From Arthrobacter echini (GTDB lineage: Bacteria > Actinomycetota > Actinomycetes > Actinomycetales > Micrococcaceae), in contig NZ_SSWH01000001.1 in the NCBI RefSeq assembly GCF_004803505.1, positions 434,001 through 498,000 of the forward strand: a DNA stretch of 64,000 nucleotides, given 5' to 3'. The notes under the pieces are model-generated. The model worked only from the letters and a program-made list of their open reading frames with translations. It had not been told where the DNA came from and ran no database searches. This document shows, one piece after another, positions 57,560 to 64,000 of the stretch. Positions within the stretch are counted from its first letter, which is position 1; every line of letters starts with the position of its first letter. The translations under genes and the position numbers were made by a program.

Positions 57560-58465
57560 GTGACTCCAGTGGCAAGACGCCCCCTCCTCGCCCTCGCCCT
57601 CGCAGCCGGTGTAGCGATCCTGATCGGCGGTATCAGGGCGGCCGTGAAGCCGGCGGCACCGGGGACGGCGGTGACACCGCAGCGCTACGCCTACGGTGAT
57701 GATCCCAGCCAGGTCGCAGATCTCTATCTGCCGCCGTCGGGCGCTGCCGCAAGGGGCGTCGTCGTGATCATCCACGGCGGTTACTGGCGTTCCACCTATG
57801 GCATGGAACTCGGTGTGCCGCTGGCCCAGGATCTGGTGCGGCGCGGGTACGCCTGCTGGAATCTCGAGTACCGCCGGGCGGGCAACGGCGGCGGCTGGCC
57901 CGCGACGTTCGACGACGTCGCCGCCGGTATCGATCGGCTCGCGGTGGCCGCGGCGGAGCACGGACTCGACCTGCGCTCGACGACGGCGCTCGGGCACTCC
58001 GCCGGAGGTCACCTCGCCGTGTGGGCGGCAGGCCGTGGTTCCCTTCCGACCGGAACACCCGGAGCCGGTGTGCCGGTGGTGCCGCTCACGGCGGTCGTCA
58101 GCCAGGCAGGTGTCCTGAATCTGGGTGAGGCGCGGGAGCTGGGACTCAGCGACGACGCCGTCGTGAACTTCCTCCAGGGGCCCGAGGATCCACAGCGTTA
58201 CCGGCTCGCGGATCCGATGACGGCCGTCCCGCTGGGTGTCGCGGTCTACGCGGTGCACGGGAGGAAGGACTCCTCGGTGCCGCTCAGCCAGTCGGCGAGC
58301 TACGTCGCGGCAGCACAGGCGGCGGGGGCGACGGCGGAACTCACCACGGTGCCGGGCGATCACTTCGCACTCATCACGCCCGGGTCGAGGGCGTGGGCCG
58401 CCGTCGTGCAACTGCTGGAGACCGCAGCAGATACGACGAACCCCGGCCCGTCCTCTGGGGACTGA
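57560..58465 (+). CDS. Alpha/beta hydrolase (esterase/lipase family)
   Basis: A 301-residue hydrolase with an N-terminal hydrophobic segment (~residues 8-26) acting as signal peptide or anchor. The oxyanion motif is VIIHGGYWRS (~69-78); the nucleophile Ser lies in ALGHSAGGHLA (~142-152); the acid is likely Asp in VHGRKDSSVP (~233-242) and the base His in VPGDHFALI (~263-271). It belongs to the BD-FAE/HSL-like esterases. The GTG start lacks a Shine-Dalgarno; TAGACT (57548-57553) ends 6 nt upstream, so the mRNA is probably leaderless. Its 3' end overlaps a bidirectional terminator stem. Confidence 0.88.
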   Translation: MTPVARRPLLALALAAGVAILIGGIRAAVKPAAPGTAVTPQRYAYGDDPSQVADLYLPPSGAAARGVVVIIHGGYWRSTYGMELGVPLAQDLVRRGYACWNLEYRRAGNGGGWPATFDDVAAGIDRLAVAAAEHGLDLRSTTALGHSAGGHLAVWAAGRGSLPTGTPGAGVPVVPLTAVVSQAGVLNLGEARELGLSDDAVVNFLQGPEDPQRYRLADPMTAVPLGVAVYAVHGRKDSSVPLSQSASYVAAAQAAGATAELTTVPGDHFALITPGSRAWAAVVQLLETAADTTNPGPSSGD

Positions 58466-58479
58466 CCGGGGTTCGACGT
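58433..58479. terminator. Bidirectional terminator overlapping the hydrolase stop
   Basis: CGAACCCCGG (58437-58446) and CCGGGGTTCG (58466-58475) pair perfectly, and the stem extends outward by three to four pairs with one mismatch. The left arm is within the hydrolase coding region. It lies between convergent stops at 58465 and 58487. Confidence 0.78.
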
Positions 58480-58486
58480 GGACGGG

Positions 58487-59284
58487 CTAGTTCAGGGGCC
58501 GCGTGCCCTCGGGCAGCGCTCCGCCGTCGTACAGTTCGCGGGCCGAGTCCGCAAGGGCGGTCAGTGCCACGCGCTGGGTCCACGGACCGTAGGAGATCCG
58601 GGCGACGCCGAGCTCCTGCAGCCGGGCCGGTGAGAGGCTGCCCGGGCCGTTGATGACGCTCAGGCGCTGCGGGCCGAAGGCCTCCACGAGCGTGGTCACG
58701 GTATGCTCGTCGAGCAGACCGGGAACGAACACGTTCGTGGCGCCGATGTCGAGGAACGCCTTGCCGCGCTCGACGGCGTCGGCAAGGACCTCGGCGCGGT
58801 CGCGGTCGCCGACCCGCACGAACGCGTCGGTCCGCGCGTTCAGCACGAAGTCGATGCCCTCGCCCTGCCCGGCCTTCATGGCGGCTTCCATCTGTGTCAC
58901 GGCGTCGGCCAACGGGCGCATCTGGTCCTCGATGTTCGCCCCGACGATCCCCACGCCGATCGCCCGGCGTACGGTGTCCTCCGGATCGCCGTAGCCCGAT
59001 TCGAGATCGGCCGAGACCGGCAGGTCGGTGGCGGCGGCGATCCTGCCGACGGCTGCGATCATCTCCTCGAGGGGGATGTTCTCGCCGTCCTCGTAGCCCA
59101 GCGATGCGGCGATCGAGTGGCTCGCCGTCGCGAGGGCCCTCGTGCCGGGTACGTCCGCGATGGTCCTCGCGCTGATGACGTCCCAGACGTTGACCACCTG
59201 CAGGATCTCGGGGGCAGCGTGCAGCTTCGCGAGGGTCGTCGCCTTCGCGGCGAGGTCGTGGTGTTCGGTGGACTGCTCAGTCAT
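58487..59284 (-). CDS. Isocitrate lyase / phosphoenolpyruvate mutase-family protein
   Basis: A 265-residue TIM-barrel enzyme of the ICL/PEP mutase superfamily. Features are VVNVWDVISARTI (~residues 30-42), ATASHSIAASLGY (~52-64), PVSADLESGYGDPEDTVRRAIG (~90-111, the metal-binding Asp-Leu-Glu region), GANIEDQM (~115-122) and VLNARTDAF (~147-155). The active-site lid KxCG of true isocitrate or methylisocitrate lyases is absent; relatives include oxaloacetate- or 2-oxoacid-acting C-C lyases. It overlaps the upstream hydrolase gene by 8 nt and is the third gene of the mhqO-like operon. Confidence 0.9.
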   Translation of the reverse strand: MTEQSTEHHDLAAKATTLAKLHAAPEILQVVNVWDVISARTIADVPGTRALATASHSIAASLGYEDGENIPLEEMIAAVGRIAAATDLPVSADLESGYGDPEDTVRRAIGVGIVGANIEDQMRPLADAVTQMEAAMKAGQGEGIDFVLNARTDAFVRVGDRDRAEVLADAVERGKAFLDIGATNVFVPGLLDEHTVTTLVEAFGPQRLSVINGPGSLSPARLQELGVARISYGPWTQRVALTALADSARELYDGGALPEGTRPLN

Positions 59285-59918
59285 GGGATACCTCCCGGGT
59301 GTGGGCGGCGATCCACGTTGCTGCTGTGGTCACCTCGGTGGGGTGGAGCCCGTGACCGCCGTCGCGGACGTTCCTGTCCACGTGGGCGCCGCGGCTCTCG
59401 AGGACCGATCCGAGACGCACCACGCTGTCCATGGGAGCCATGGGATCCGCGCTGCCGTTGAACAGTGCAACGGATGCCCCGGACAGATCGGTCTCGACCG
59501 CTCGTCCGTCCAGCGGGTACATGCCCGAGAAGGCCACGGTGGTGTCCACGGCCTCGGGGTGCAGCAGCGTGGTTGCGAGCCCGATGTTGGCGCCGTTGGA
59601 GAAGCCGACGGCCACGAGCTGACGGTCCTCGATGCCGTAGTTCCCGCGGGCCCACTCCAGGAAACCGGCCAGTTCACCGGCGCGCCGGACGACGTCGTCG
59701 ACGTCGAACTTGCCCTCGCCGAAGCGGCGGAACCAGCGGTTCATGCCGTGTTCCTGCACGGGTCCCCTGGGGGAGAGGTAGCCCGCTCCGGGGGAGAGCT
59801 CGTCGACCAGTGGCAGGAGGTCGTGCTCGCTGCCGCCCGTGCCGTGGAGGAGCAGCAGCACGGGGCTGTCCGGTGACCCTTCCGTGAACAGGTGGGGCCA
59901 TTCATGCGTGGTGCTCAT
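59277..59918 (-). CDS. Carboxylesterase/phospholipase family hydrolase (MhqD-like)
   Basis: A 213-residue alpha/beta hydrolase. Signature segments are LLLLHGTGGSEHDLLPL (~residues 20-36), SPRGPVQEHGMNRWFRR (~49-65), nucleophile Ser in AVGFSNGANIG (~103-113), Asp in FNGSADPMAP (~153-162) and His in GGHGLHP (~187-193). These match Bacillus MhqD-type esterases of the hydroquinone/methylhydroquinone response. It sits 10 nt after the ring-cleaving dioxygenase gene, the same pairing as mhqO/mhqD. It probably handles a ring-cleavage product or a quinone conjugate; this is inference from context. Confidence 0.88.
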   Translation of the reverse strand: MSTTHEWPHLFTEGSPDSPVLLLLHGTGGSEHDLLPLVDELSPGAGYLSPRGPVQEHGMNRWFRRFGEGKFDVDDVVRRAGELAGFLEWARGNYGIEDRQLVAVGFSNGANIGLATTLLHPEAVDTTVAFSGMYPLDGRAVETDLSGASVALFNGSADPMAPMDSVVRLGSVLESRGAHVDRNVRDGGHGLHPTEVTTAATWIAAHTREVSHD

Positions 59919-59928
59919 GCGTGCGCTC

Positions 59929-60906
59929 CTACTTCAGAGAGGACTGGACGGCGGGATTGTTCTCGCCCGGGATGTCGACCTTGGCCACAGCGTGGGAGAT
60001 GGCCTCGCGGTTGGGCTCGAGCCACGGTGGCAGCTTCAGCGAGCGGCCCAGTTCCAGCAGGGGCTCGTCGATATCGAAGCCCGGGGTGTCCGTGGCGATC
60101 TCCAGCAGGGTTCCACCGGGCTCGCGGAAGTAGATCGAGGTGAAGTACTGGCGGTCGAGGATCGCCGTGACCCCATAGCCGCGCTCGACCAGTTCACGGC
60201 GCCACAGTTCCTGCGTCTCCTGGTCGGGGACGCGGAAGGCGATGTGGTGCACCGTGCCACCGGCCACGAGGCCGCGCTGACCACGGGCATCCGTGACGAC
60301 GTCGACCACGGTTCCGGGCTCGCCGTCGTGCGTGCTGAGGCGGTAGCGCCCGTCCTTCTCGCTGAGCACATGCATGCCGAGGTCGCGCGTGAACGTCTCG
60401 AGGGTGTGGGTGGGATCCTGCACCGTCAGGACCGAGGAGTGCTGGCCGCGCACGGCGTACTCTGCGGGCACGGAGGCGGAGTCCCAGGGATTGCGCGGAT
60501 CGGAGATGGACGAGGCCACCAGGTCGATCTGCAGGCCGTCGGGGTCGCGCAGGGAGAGGCGCTCCTCCTCGGACGACGCACGCGAGATGGTGGACTCGAC
60601 GCCGATCTCCTTGAAGTGCTCCTGCCACCAGCCGAGGGTGCCCTGGGGTACGGAGAACGCCGTGGTGGTTGCCTGTCCGCTGCCTACGCGGCCGCTGCGG
60701 ACACCCTGCCAGGGGAAGAAGGTCAGGAGAGACCCTGGATGGCCGGCCTCATCACCGTAGTACAGGTGGTAGGTGCCGGGGTCGTCGAAATTCACGGTCT
60801 TCTTGACCAGGCGAAGTCCGAGCCCCTTGATGTAGAAGTCGATGTTCTTCTGCGGGTCGCCAGCAATCGCCGTGACGTGGTGGAAACCCTCGGTCTGGAT
60901 GGTCAT
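59929..60906 (-). CDS. Ring-cleaving dioxygenase, VOC family (MhqO-like)
   Basis: A 325-residue protein made of two vicinal-oxygen-chelate modules. Module one begins GFHHVTAIAGDPQKNIDFYIKGLGL (~residues 6-30) with metal ligand His; module two contains TVHHIAFRVPD (~217-227) and IYFREPGGTLLEIATD (~255-270), providing further His and Glu ligands. This pattern is typical of the MhqO/MhqA/LinE-like hydroquinone dioxygenases. ATG 60906 follows AAGGAGG; 18 further upstream codons are rejected. First gene of a three-gene operon with the MhqD-like hydrolase and the ICL/PEPM-like enzyme. A palindromic element at 60954-60977 may be a MarR-type operator. Confidence 0.92.
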   Translation of the reverse strand: MTIQTEGFHHVTAIAGDPQKNIDFYIKGLGLRLVKKTVNFDDPGTYHLYYGDEAGHPGSLLTFFPWQGVRSGRVGSGQATTTAFSVPQGTLGWWQEHFKEIGVESTISRASSEEERLSLRDPDGLQIDLVASSISDPRNPWDSASVPAEYAVRGQHSSVLTVQDPTHTLETFTRDLGMHVLSEKDGRYRLSTHDGEPGTVVDVVTDARGQRGLVAGGTVHHIAFRVPDQETQELWRRELVERGYGVTAILDRQYFTSIYFREPGGTLLEIATDTPGFDIDEPLLELGRSLKLPPWLEPNREAISHAVAKVDIPGENNPAVQSSLK

Positions 60907-60953
60907 CCCGTCCTCCTTGGTAGGGCTGGCGTTTCTCGACCAGCGCATACATG

Positions 60954-60977
60954 CAAACACATCGATGTCTGCGTTTG
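60954..60977. promoter_or_regulatory. Palindromic element upstream of the MhqO-like gene
   Basis: Outer arms CAAAC (60954-60958) and GTTTG (60973-60977) enclose a perfect 10-bp palindrome ACATCGATGT (60959-60968). It lies 48 nt upstream of the dioxygenase start and about 90 nt upstream of the plus-strand gene. MarR-type regulators (MhqR, QsrR) control mhq genes elsewhere through palindromes; none is encoded in the window, so the assignment is tentative. Confidence 0.45.
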
Positions 60978-61068
60978 TTCCCCGCAGGGTGGAAGCCTAC
61001 GCCCTCCGCGGGCGTCCCGTCCGGCAGGATCCGGTGGAACGTCCATCATCCTGTGGCATCCTGTGTGC

Positions 61069-61551
61069 ATGGCAGCGAAACGGCGGGTCTCGGTGTGGAT
61101 GCGCCGCACCGGCATCGAGGTACTCGGCTGGACGCTGGTGGTCGTGGGACTCGCCGCCCTCGTACTGCCCGGCCCGGGACTGCTGATGCTCGCCGCCGGT
61201 CTGGCGGTCCTGTCCCAGCAGTACCACTGGGCTCGCCGCTTCCTCACCCCGCTCAAGGGCAACGCCTTCCATGCGGCAGCGCTCGGGGTGCAGACCGTCC
61301 TGCGGATCGCCCTGAGCTGTACCAGCGCGTTCATCATCATGGGCCTCGGCGTGGTGTGGGTGCTGCAACCCGAGGTCCCGTCCTGGTGGTTCCTCGACGA
61401 CAAGTGGTGGCTTCCCGGGGGTATGGGCACGGGGATCAGTCTCATCGTCTCCGCGCTCATCGCCCTCGGGCTGATCGTGTACAGCATGCACCGCTTCCGC
61501 GGCCGGCCGCTGCCGCCCAAGGTGCCGCTCTTCCGCAAGAACGCCGTCTGA
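61069..61551 (+). CDS. PGPGW / TIGR02611-family transmembrane protein
   Basis: A 160-residue membrane protein. It contains the family hallmark LPGPGLLMLAAGLAVLS (~residues 33-49), preceded by a hydrophobic segment (EVLGWTLVVVGLAAL) and followed by two further helices (~75-95 and ~115-140) and a basic C-terminus (KVPLFRKNAV). Function is unknown. ATG 61069 has no good ribosome site; the region just upstream contains a short duplication, ATCCTGTG (61048-61055 and 61058-61065). It is a single gene, divergent from the mhqO-like operon. Confidence 0.87.
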   Translation: MAAKRRVSVWMRRTGIEVLGWTLVVVGLAALVLPGPGLLMLAAGLAVLSQQYHWARRFLTPLKGNAFHAAALGVQTVLRIALSCTSAFIIMGLGVVWVLQPEVPSWWFLDDKWWLPGGMGTGISLIVSALIALGLIVYSMHRFRGRPLPPKVPLFRKNAV

Positions 61552-61611
61552 CGCCCTGCCGAAACGGTCGCCTCCGGTGTGGCCGCACGGTGCGGCTGGT
61601 ACGTTGAAGGC

Positions 61612-62535
61612 GTGCTCACCGTGATCGGGGAAACCCTCATCGACGAAGTCGTCAGCGATACGGCCCCCATGCGCGCCCACGTGGGCGGCAGCCCCATGAA
61701 TGTGGCGGTGGGGATCGCTCGGCTCGGTCATCCTGCCCAGTTCGTGGGCCGCTACGGCGACGACGAGTACGGGCGCCTGGTCCAGCAGCACCTCCGGGAC
61801 AACTCGGTGCCGTTTCCGGTGGACCCTGACAGCTCTCCCACGAGCGTCGCCACCGCACGGCTCGATCCCGTCGGTGGCGCGTCCTACGATTTCCAGCTCG
61901 TCTGGGAGCTGCCGGGGCTCGCGGAGCAGGGCCCGGAGTTGCTCGACGGCACGACGCTCCTGCATACCGGATCCATCGCGACGATGCTCACGCCAGGAGC
62001 CGACGACGTCCTGGCCCTCGTGAGGTCCGCCCACCCCGGCATCACCATCACGTACGACCCGAACTGCAGGCCCACCATCATCCGGGACCGTGACTTCGCC
62101 CGCGACCAGGCGGAGAAGTTCGTCGCGCTCGCGGACGTCGTGAAGGCCTCGGACGAGGATCTGCGCTGGCTCTACCCCGACCGCAGCCCCGAGGACACCG
62201 CACGTTCCTGGCTCGACGGCGGGGCGGCCGTCGTCGTCGTGACCCGCGGGTCGAGAGGCCCATGGGCCGTATGTCGCGCCGGAGAGCGGGAAGTCCCCGC
62301 CCCGACCACCAGCGTGGTGGACTCCGTGGGCGCCGGGGACTCGTTCATGGCAGCCCTCATCGGGTCGCTCGTGGACCTCGAGTTCGACGGCGGGCAGCGC
62401 CGGGACGAGCTGAGGCGCATCACGCTCGAGCAGCTGGGCGGCATGCTGCAGTATGCGGCGCGGGCAGCGGCGATCACCGTCTCCCGGCCCGGCGCGGACC
62501 CGCCCTCACGTGACGAGATGATCCAGACCCGTTGA
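61612..62535 (+). CDS. PfkB-family carbohydrate kinase (fructokinase-like)
   Basis: A 307-residue sugar kinase of the ribokinase/PfkB family. The N-terminal signature is [12 protein letters not shown] and [16 protein letters not shown] (~residues 26-41); the C-terminal signature [13 protein letters not shown] (~240-252) holds the catalytic Asp and anion hole. The ATP loop includes [10 protein letters not shown] (~218-227). The protein resembles fructokinases, but substrate assignment needs assay. The GTG start has no Shine-Dalgarno; TACGTT (61600-61605) ends 6 nt upstream, so a leaderless message is likely. It stands 43 nt upstream of the PEBP-like gene on the same strand. Confidence 0.92.
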   Translation: MLTVIGETLIDEVVSDTAPMRAHVGGSPMNVAVGIARLGHPAQFVGRYGDDEYGRLVQQHLRDNSVPFPVDPDSSPTSVATARLDPVGGASYDFQLVWELPGLAEQGPELLDGTTLLHTGSIATMLTPGADDVLALVRSAHPGITITYDPNCRPTIIRDRDFARDQAEKFVALADVVKASDEDLRWLYPDRSPEDTARSWLDGGAAVVVVTRGSRGPWAVCRAGEREVPAPTTSVVDSVGAGDSFMAALIGSLVDLEFDGGQRRDELRRITLEQLGGMLQYAARAAAITVSRPGADPPSRDEMIQTR

Positions 62536-62578
62536 GCTGCAGACTCTGACCACCGGCACCCACCAGAAGGAGCATCCC

Positions 62579-63115
62579 ATGACCCGCGATCCCTACGCCG
62601 ATCTGCCGGACGTCCCCGGCTTCGAGCTCACGAGCGAGGACATCACCGACGGCGCGCCGCTGGCGCCGGCACAAGCCTCGGGGGTGATGGGCGCCGGCGG
62701 CGAGGACGAATCCCCGCAGCTCTCCTGGAGCGGCTTCCCCGAGGGCACCAAGAGCTTCGCCGTCACGGTGTACGACCCGGATGCCCCGACCGCCAGCGGC
62801 TTCTGGCACTGGGCCGTGGTGGACCTGGACCTCGGCACCACGTCACTGCCGGCCGGTGCAGGGTCGGAGGACTCGGGTTCGCTGCCCGCAGGAGCGTTCC
62901 AGTTGAGGAACGACGGCGGATTCGTCGGCTACGTGGGTGCTGCTCCGCCTCCGGGACACGGCACGCATCACTACCATGTGGTGGTCCACGCCGTCGACGT
63001 CGAGTCCCTCGGGATTCCCGAGGACGCGACGCCCGCCTACCTCGGCTTCAATCTGTTTTCCCACACCCTGGGACGAGCGCGCCTGATCGGCACGTTCGAC
63101 GTGCCGGCCGAATGA
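62579..63115 (+). CDS. YbhB/YbcL-type PEBP family protein
   Basis: A 178-residue phosphatidylethanolamine-binding-protein fold (Raf kinase inhibitor-like). Family motifs are [26 protein letters not shown] (~residues 43-68, with the ligand-site DPDAP), [10 protein letters not shown] (~72-81) and [15 protein letters not shown] (~125-139). The bacterial function is unknown; the anion-binding pocket is conserved. ATG 62579 follows AGAAGGAGC. It may be cotranscribed with the sugar kinase gene. Confidence 0.93.
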   Translation: MTRDPYADLPDVPGFELTSEDITDGAPLAPAQASGVMGAGGEDESPQLSWSGFPEGTKSFAVTVYDPDAPTASGFWHWAVVDLDLGTTSLPAGAGSEDSGSLPAGAFQLRNDGGFVGYVGAAPPPGHGTHHYHVVVHAVDVESLGIPEDATPAYLGFNLFSHTLGRARLIGTFDVPAE

Positions 63116-63159
63116 GCTCCGGGCGCCGGTAGCCGGGGGGTCGGGCAGTGGAGTCAGTG

Positions 63160-63969
63160 ATGCGCCTCGTCGCGAGTGACCTGGACGGAACGGTCATCGG
63201 CCACGACGGACGCATGAGCACACGCACCATCCGGGCCTTCGAGGCGTGCGTCGAGGCGGGAATCCATGTCGTCTTCGTCACCGGCCGTCCGCCCCGCTGG
63301 CTCCAGCCCCTGCGCGATCAGCTCGGGCACACGGGCACCGTCATCTGCTCCAACGGCGCGCTGACCTACGATCTCGGGACCGAGACAGTCCTCAGCGCGA
63401 AGCTCCTCGCGCCGAGTGACGTCTACGCCGCCCGGGACATCATCCGCGATCTCTTCCCTGCCGCGACGTTCGCCGCCGAGACCATCGCTGGCTTCACCAT
63501 CGAACCAGGCTTCGGCGACCCCTCGGCGTCCGAACTCCTCGACGGGATAGCCGCCCGACCGTTCGAGGAAACCCTGCCCGGGGAGGAGATCGTGAAGTTC
63601 CTCGCCCGCGAGGTGGACGTCTCACCGGACGAGTTCCTCGCAACCGTGCGTCCCGCCGTCGCGCACCTGGTTTCGACGACGCACTCGGCTCCGAGCGTCG
63701 CGCTCCTCGAGATGGCGCGGCCGAACATCGACAAGTCCGTCACTCTGGCGCAATACGCGGCCGGGCTCGGCGTGGACCGGGCCGACGTCGTCGCCTTCGG
63801 TGACATGCCCAACGACGTGCAGATGCTCGGCTGGGCGGGCCACGGCTACGCGATGGCCTCCGGTCACCCGGATGCGCTCGCGGCAGCGAATCTGGTGGCA
63901 CCTCCGTTCGAGGAGGACGGCGTGGCGCAGGTTCTGGAGGCTCGCCTTGCGGCGCTCCGCACGGCCTGA
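63160..63969 (+). CDS. Cof-type HAD-IIB phosphatase
   Basis: A 269-residue HAD phosphatase of the Cof/IIB class. Motif I is LVASDLDGTVIG (residues ~3-14, nucleophile and acid Asp), motif II VTGRPP (~47-52), motif III Lys around the NIDKSVTLAQYAAGLGV segment (~190-206), and motif IV AFGDMPNDVQML (~212-223). The cap domain lies between ~80 and 185. Such enzymes dephosphorylate sugar phosphates, pyridoxal phosphate or FMN with broad specificity. ATG 63160 is preferred because GGAG lies 6 nt upstream; GTG 63148 would add four residues. The last 31 bases of the window hold no feature. Confidence 0.92.
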   Translation: MRLVASDLDGTVIGHDGRMSTRTIRAFEACVEAGIHVVFVTGRPPRWLQPLRDQLGHTGTVICSNGALTYDLGTETVLSAKLLAPSDVYAARDIIRDLFPAATFAAETIAGFTIEPGFGDPSASELLDGIAARPFEETLPGEEIVKFLAREVDVSPDEFLATVRPAVAHLVSTTHSAPSVALLEMARPNIDKSVTLAQYAAGLGVDRADVVAFGDMPNDVQMLGWAGHGYAMASGHPDALAAANLVAPPFEEDGVAQVLEARLAALRTA

Positions 63970-64000
63970 TCCGGGGCGGTTCCCCTATCTGGACGACCGG

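Overview
The window comes from a high-GC actinobacterial chromosome close to the replication origin. It opens inside gyrA and continues through the conserved origin-proximal block DUF3566 gene, tRNA-Ile(GAT), DLW-39 peptide, tRNA-Ala(TGC), cyclophilin, rhomboid protease, crgA, trpG/pabA and the kinase/cell-wall operon fhaA-fhaB-pstP-rodA-pbpA-pkn. This order, together with gene content such as the DLW-39 peptide, DUF2630, DUF5997, Pol-PE-Lig type LigD with Ku, and the ImuA'-ImuB-DnaE2 mutasome, points to the order Micrococcales, most likely Micrococcaceae (Arthrobacter-like). The family assignment is inference from gene content; no rRNA is present to confirm it.

Layout. 1-8.4 kb: topology (gyrA), tRNAs, protein folding, a rhomboid protease, a cluster of DnaA-box sequences in a convergent gap, crgA and a glutamine amidotransferase. 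8.5-16 kb: six-gene minus-strand operon coupling FHA proteins, PP2C phosphatase, RodA, PBP and one PASTA kinase, the machinery that links peptidoglycan synthesis to Ser/Thr phosphorylation. 16.3-22.5 kb: tRNA-Leu and the SOS mutagenesis operon imuA'-imuB-dnaE2 with a LexA-type box inside its promoter. 22.5-25.4 kb: divergent DUF5997 gene / HTH-less LysR-type sensor domain, then an FAD dehydrogenase. 25.4-27.3 kb: gluconate kinase and permease. 27.4-35.6 kb: narGHJI-narK for nitrate respiration. 35.8-40.4 kb: dps, an SRPBCC protein, a lone pstS with a PHO-box-like repeat, and a YtrA-type GntR/ABC operon. 40.4-46.3 kb: SDR, tRNA-Val, DUF2630, HAD dehalogenase, TrkH/TrkA potassium uptake and NhaA antiporter. 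46.3-53.5 kb: Ku and LigD (end joining) around an SRPBCC gene, then phosphoketolase. 53.5-55.5 kb: a visibly lower-GC islet carrying one AlbA_2/ATPase gene. 55.6-64 kb: VIT transporter, RelA/SpoT-domain protein, hydrolases, an mhqO/mhqD-like quinone-detoxification operon, a PfkB kinase, a PEBP-like protein and a Cof-type phosphatase.

Stress physiology is a common theme: SOS mutagenesis, end joining, Dps, nitrate respiration, potassium/sodium homeostasis and quinone defence lie side by side, although they are separate transcription units. A recurring regulatory feature is the apparent leaderless start: at least six genes have a TAnnnT-like hexamer ending exactly 6 nt before the start codon and no Shine-Dalgarno sequence. 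No CRISPR array, transposase, integrase or phage gene was recognised.
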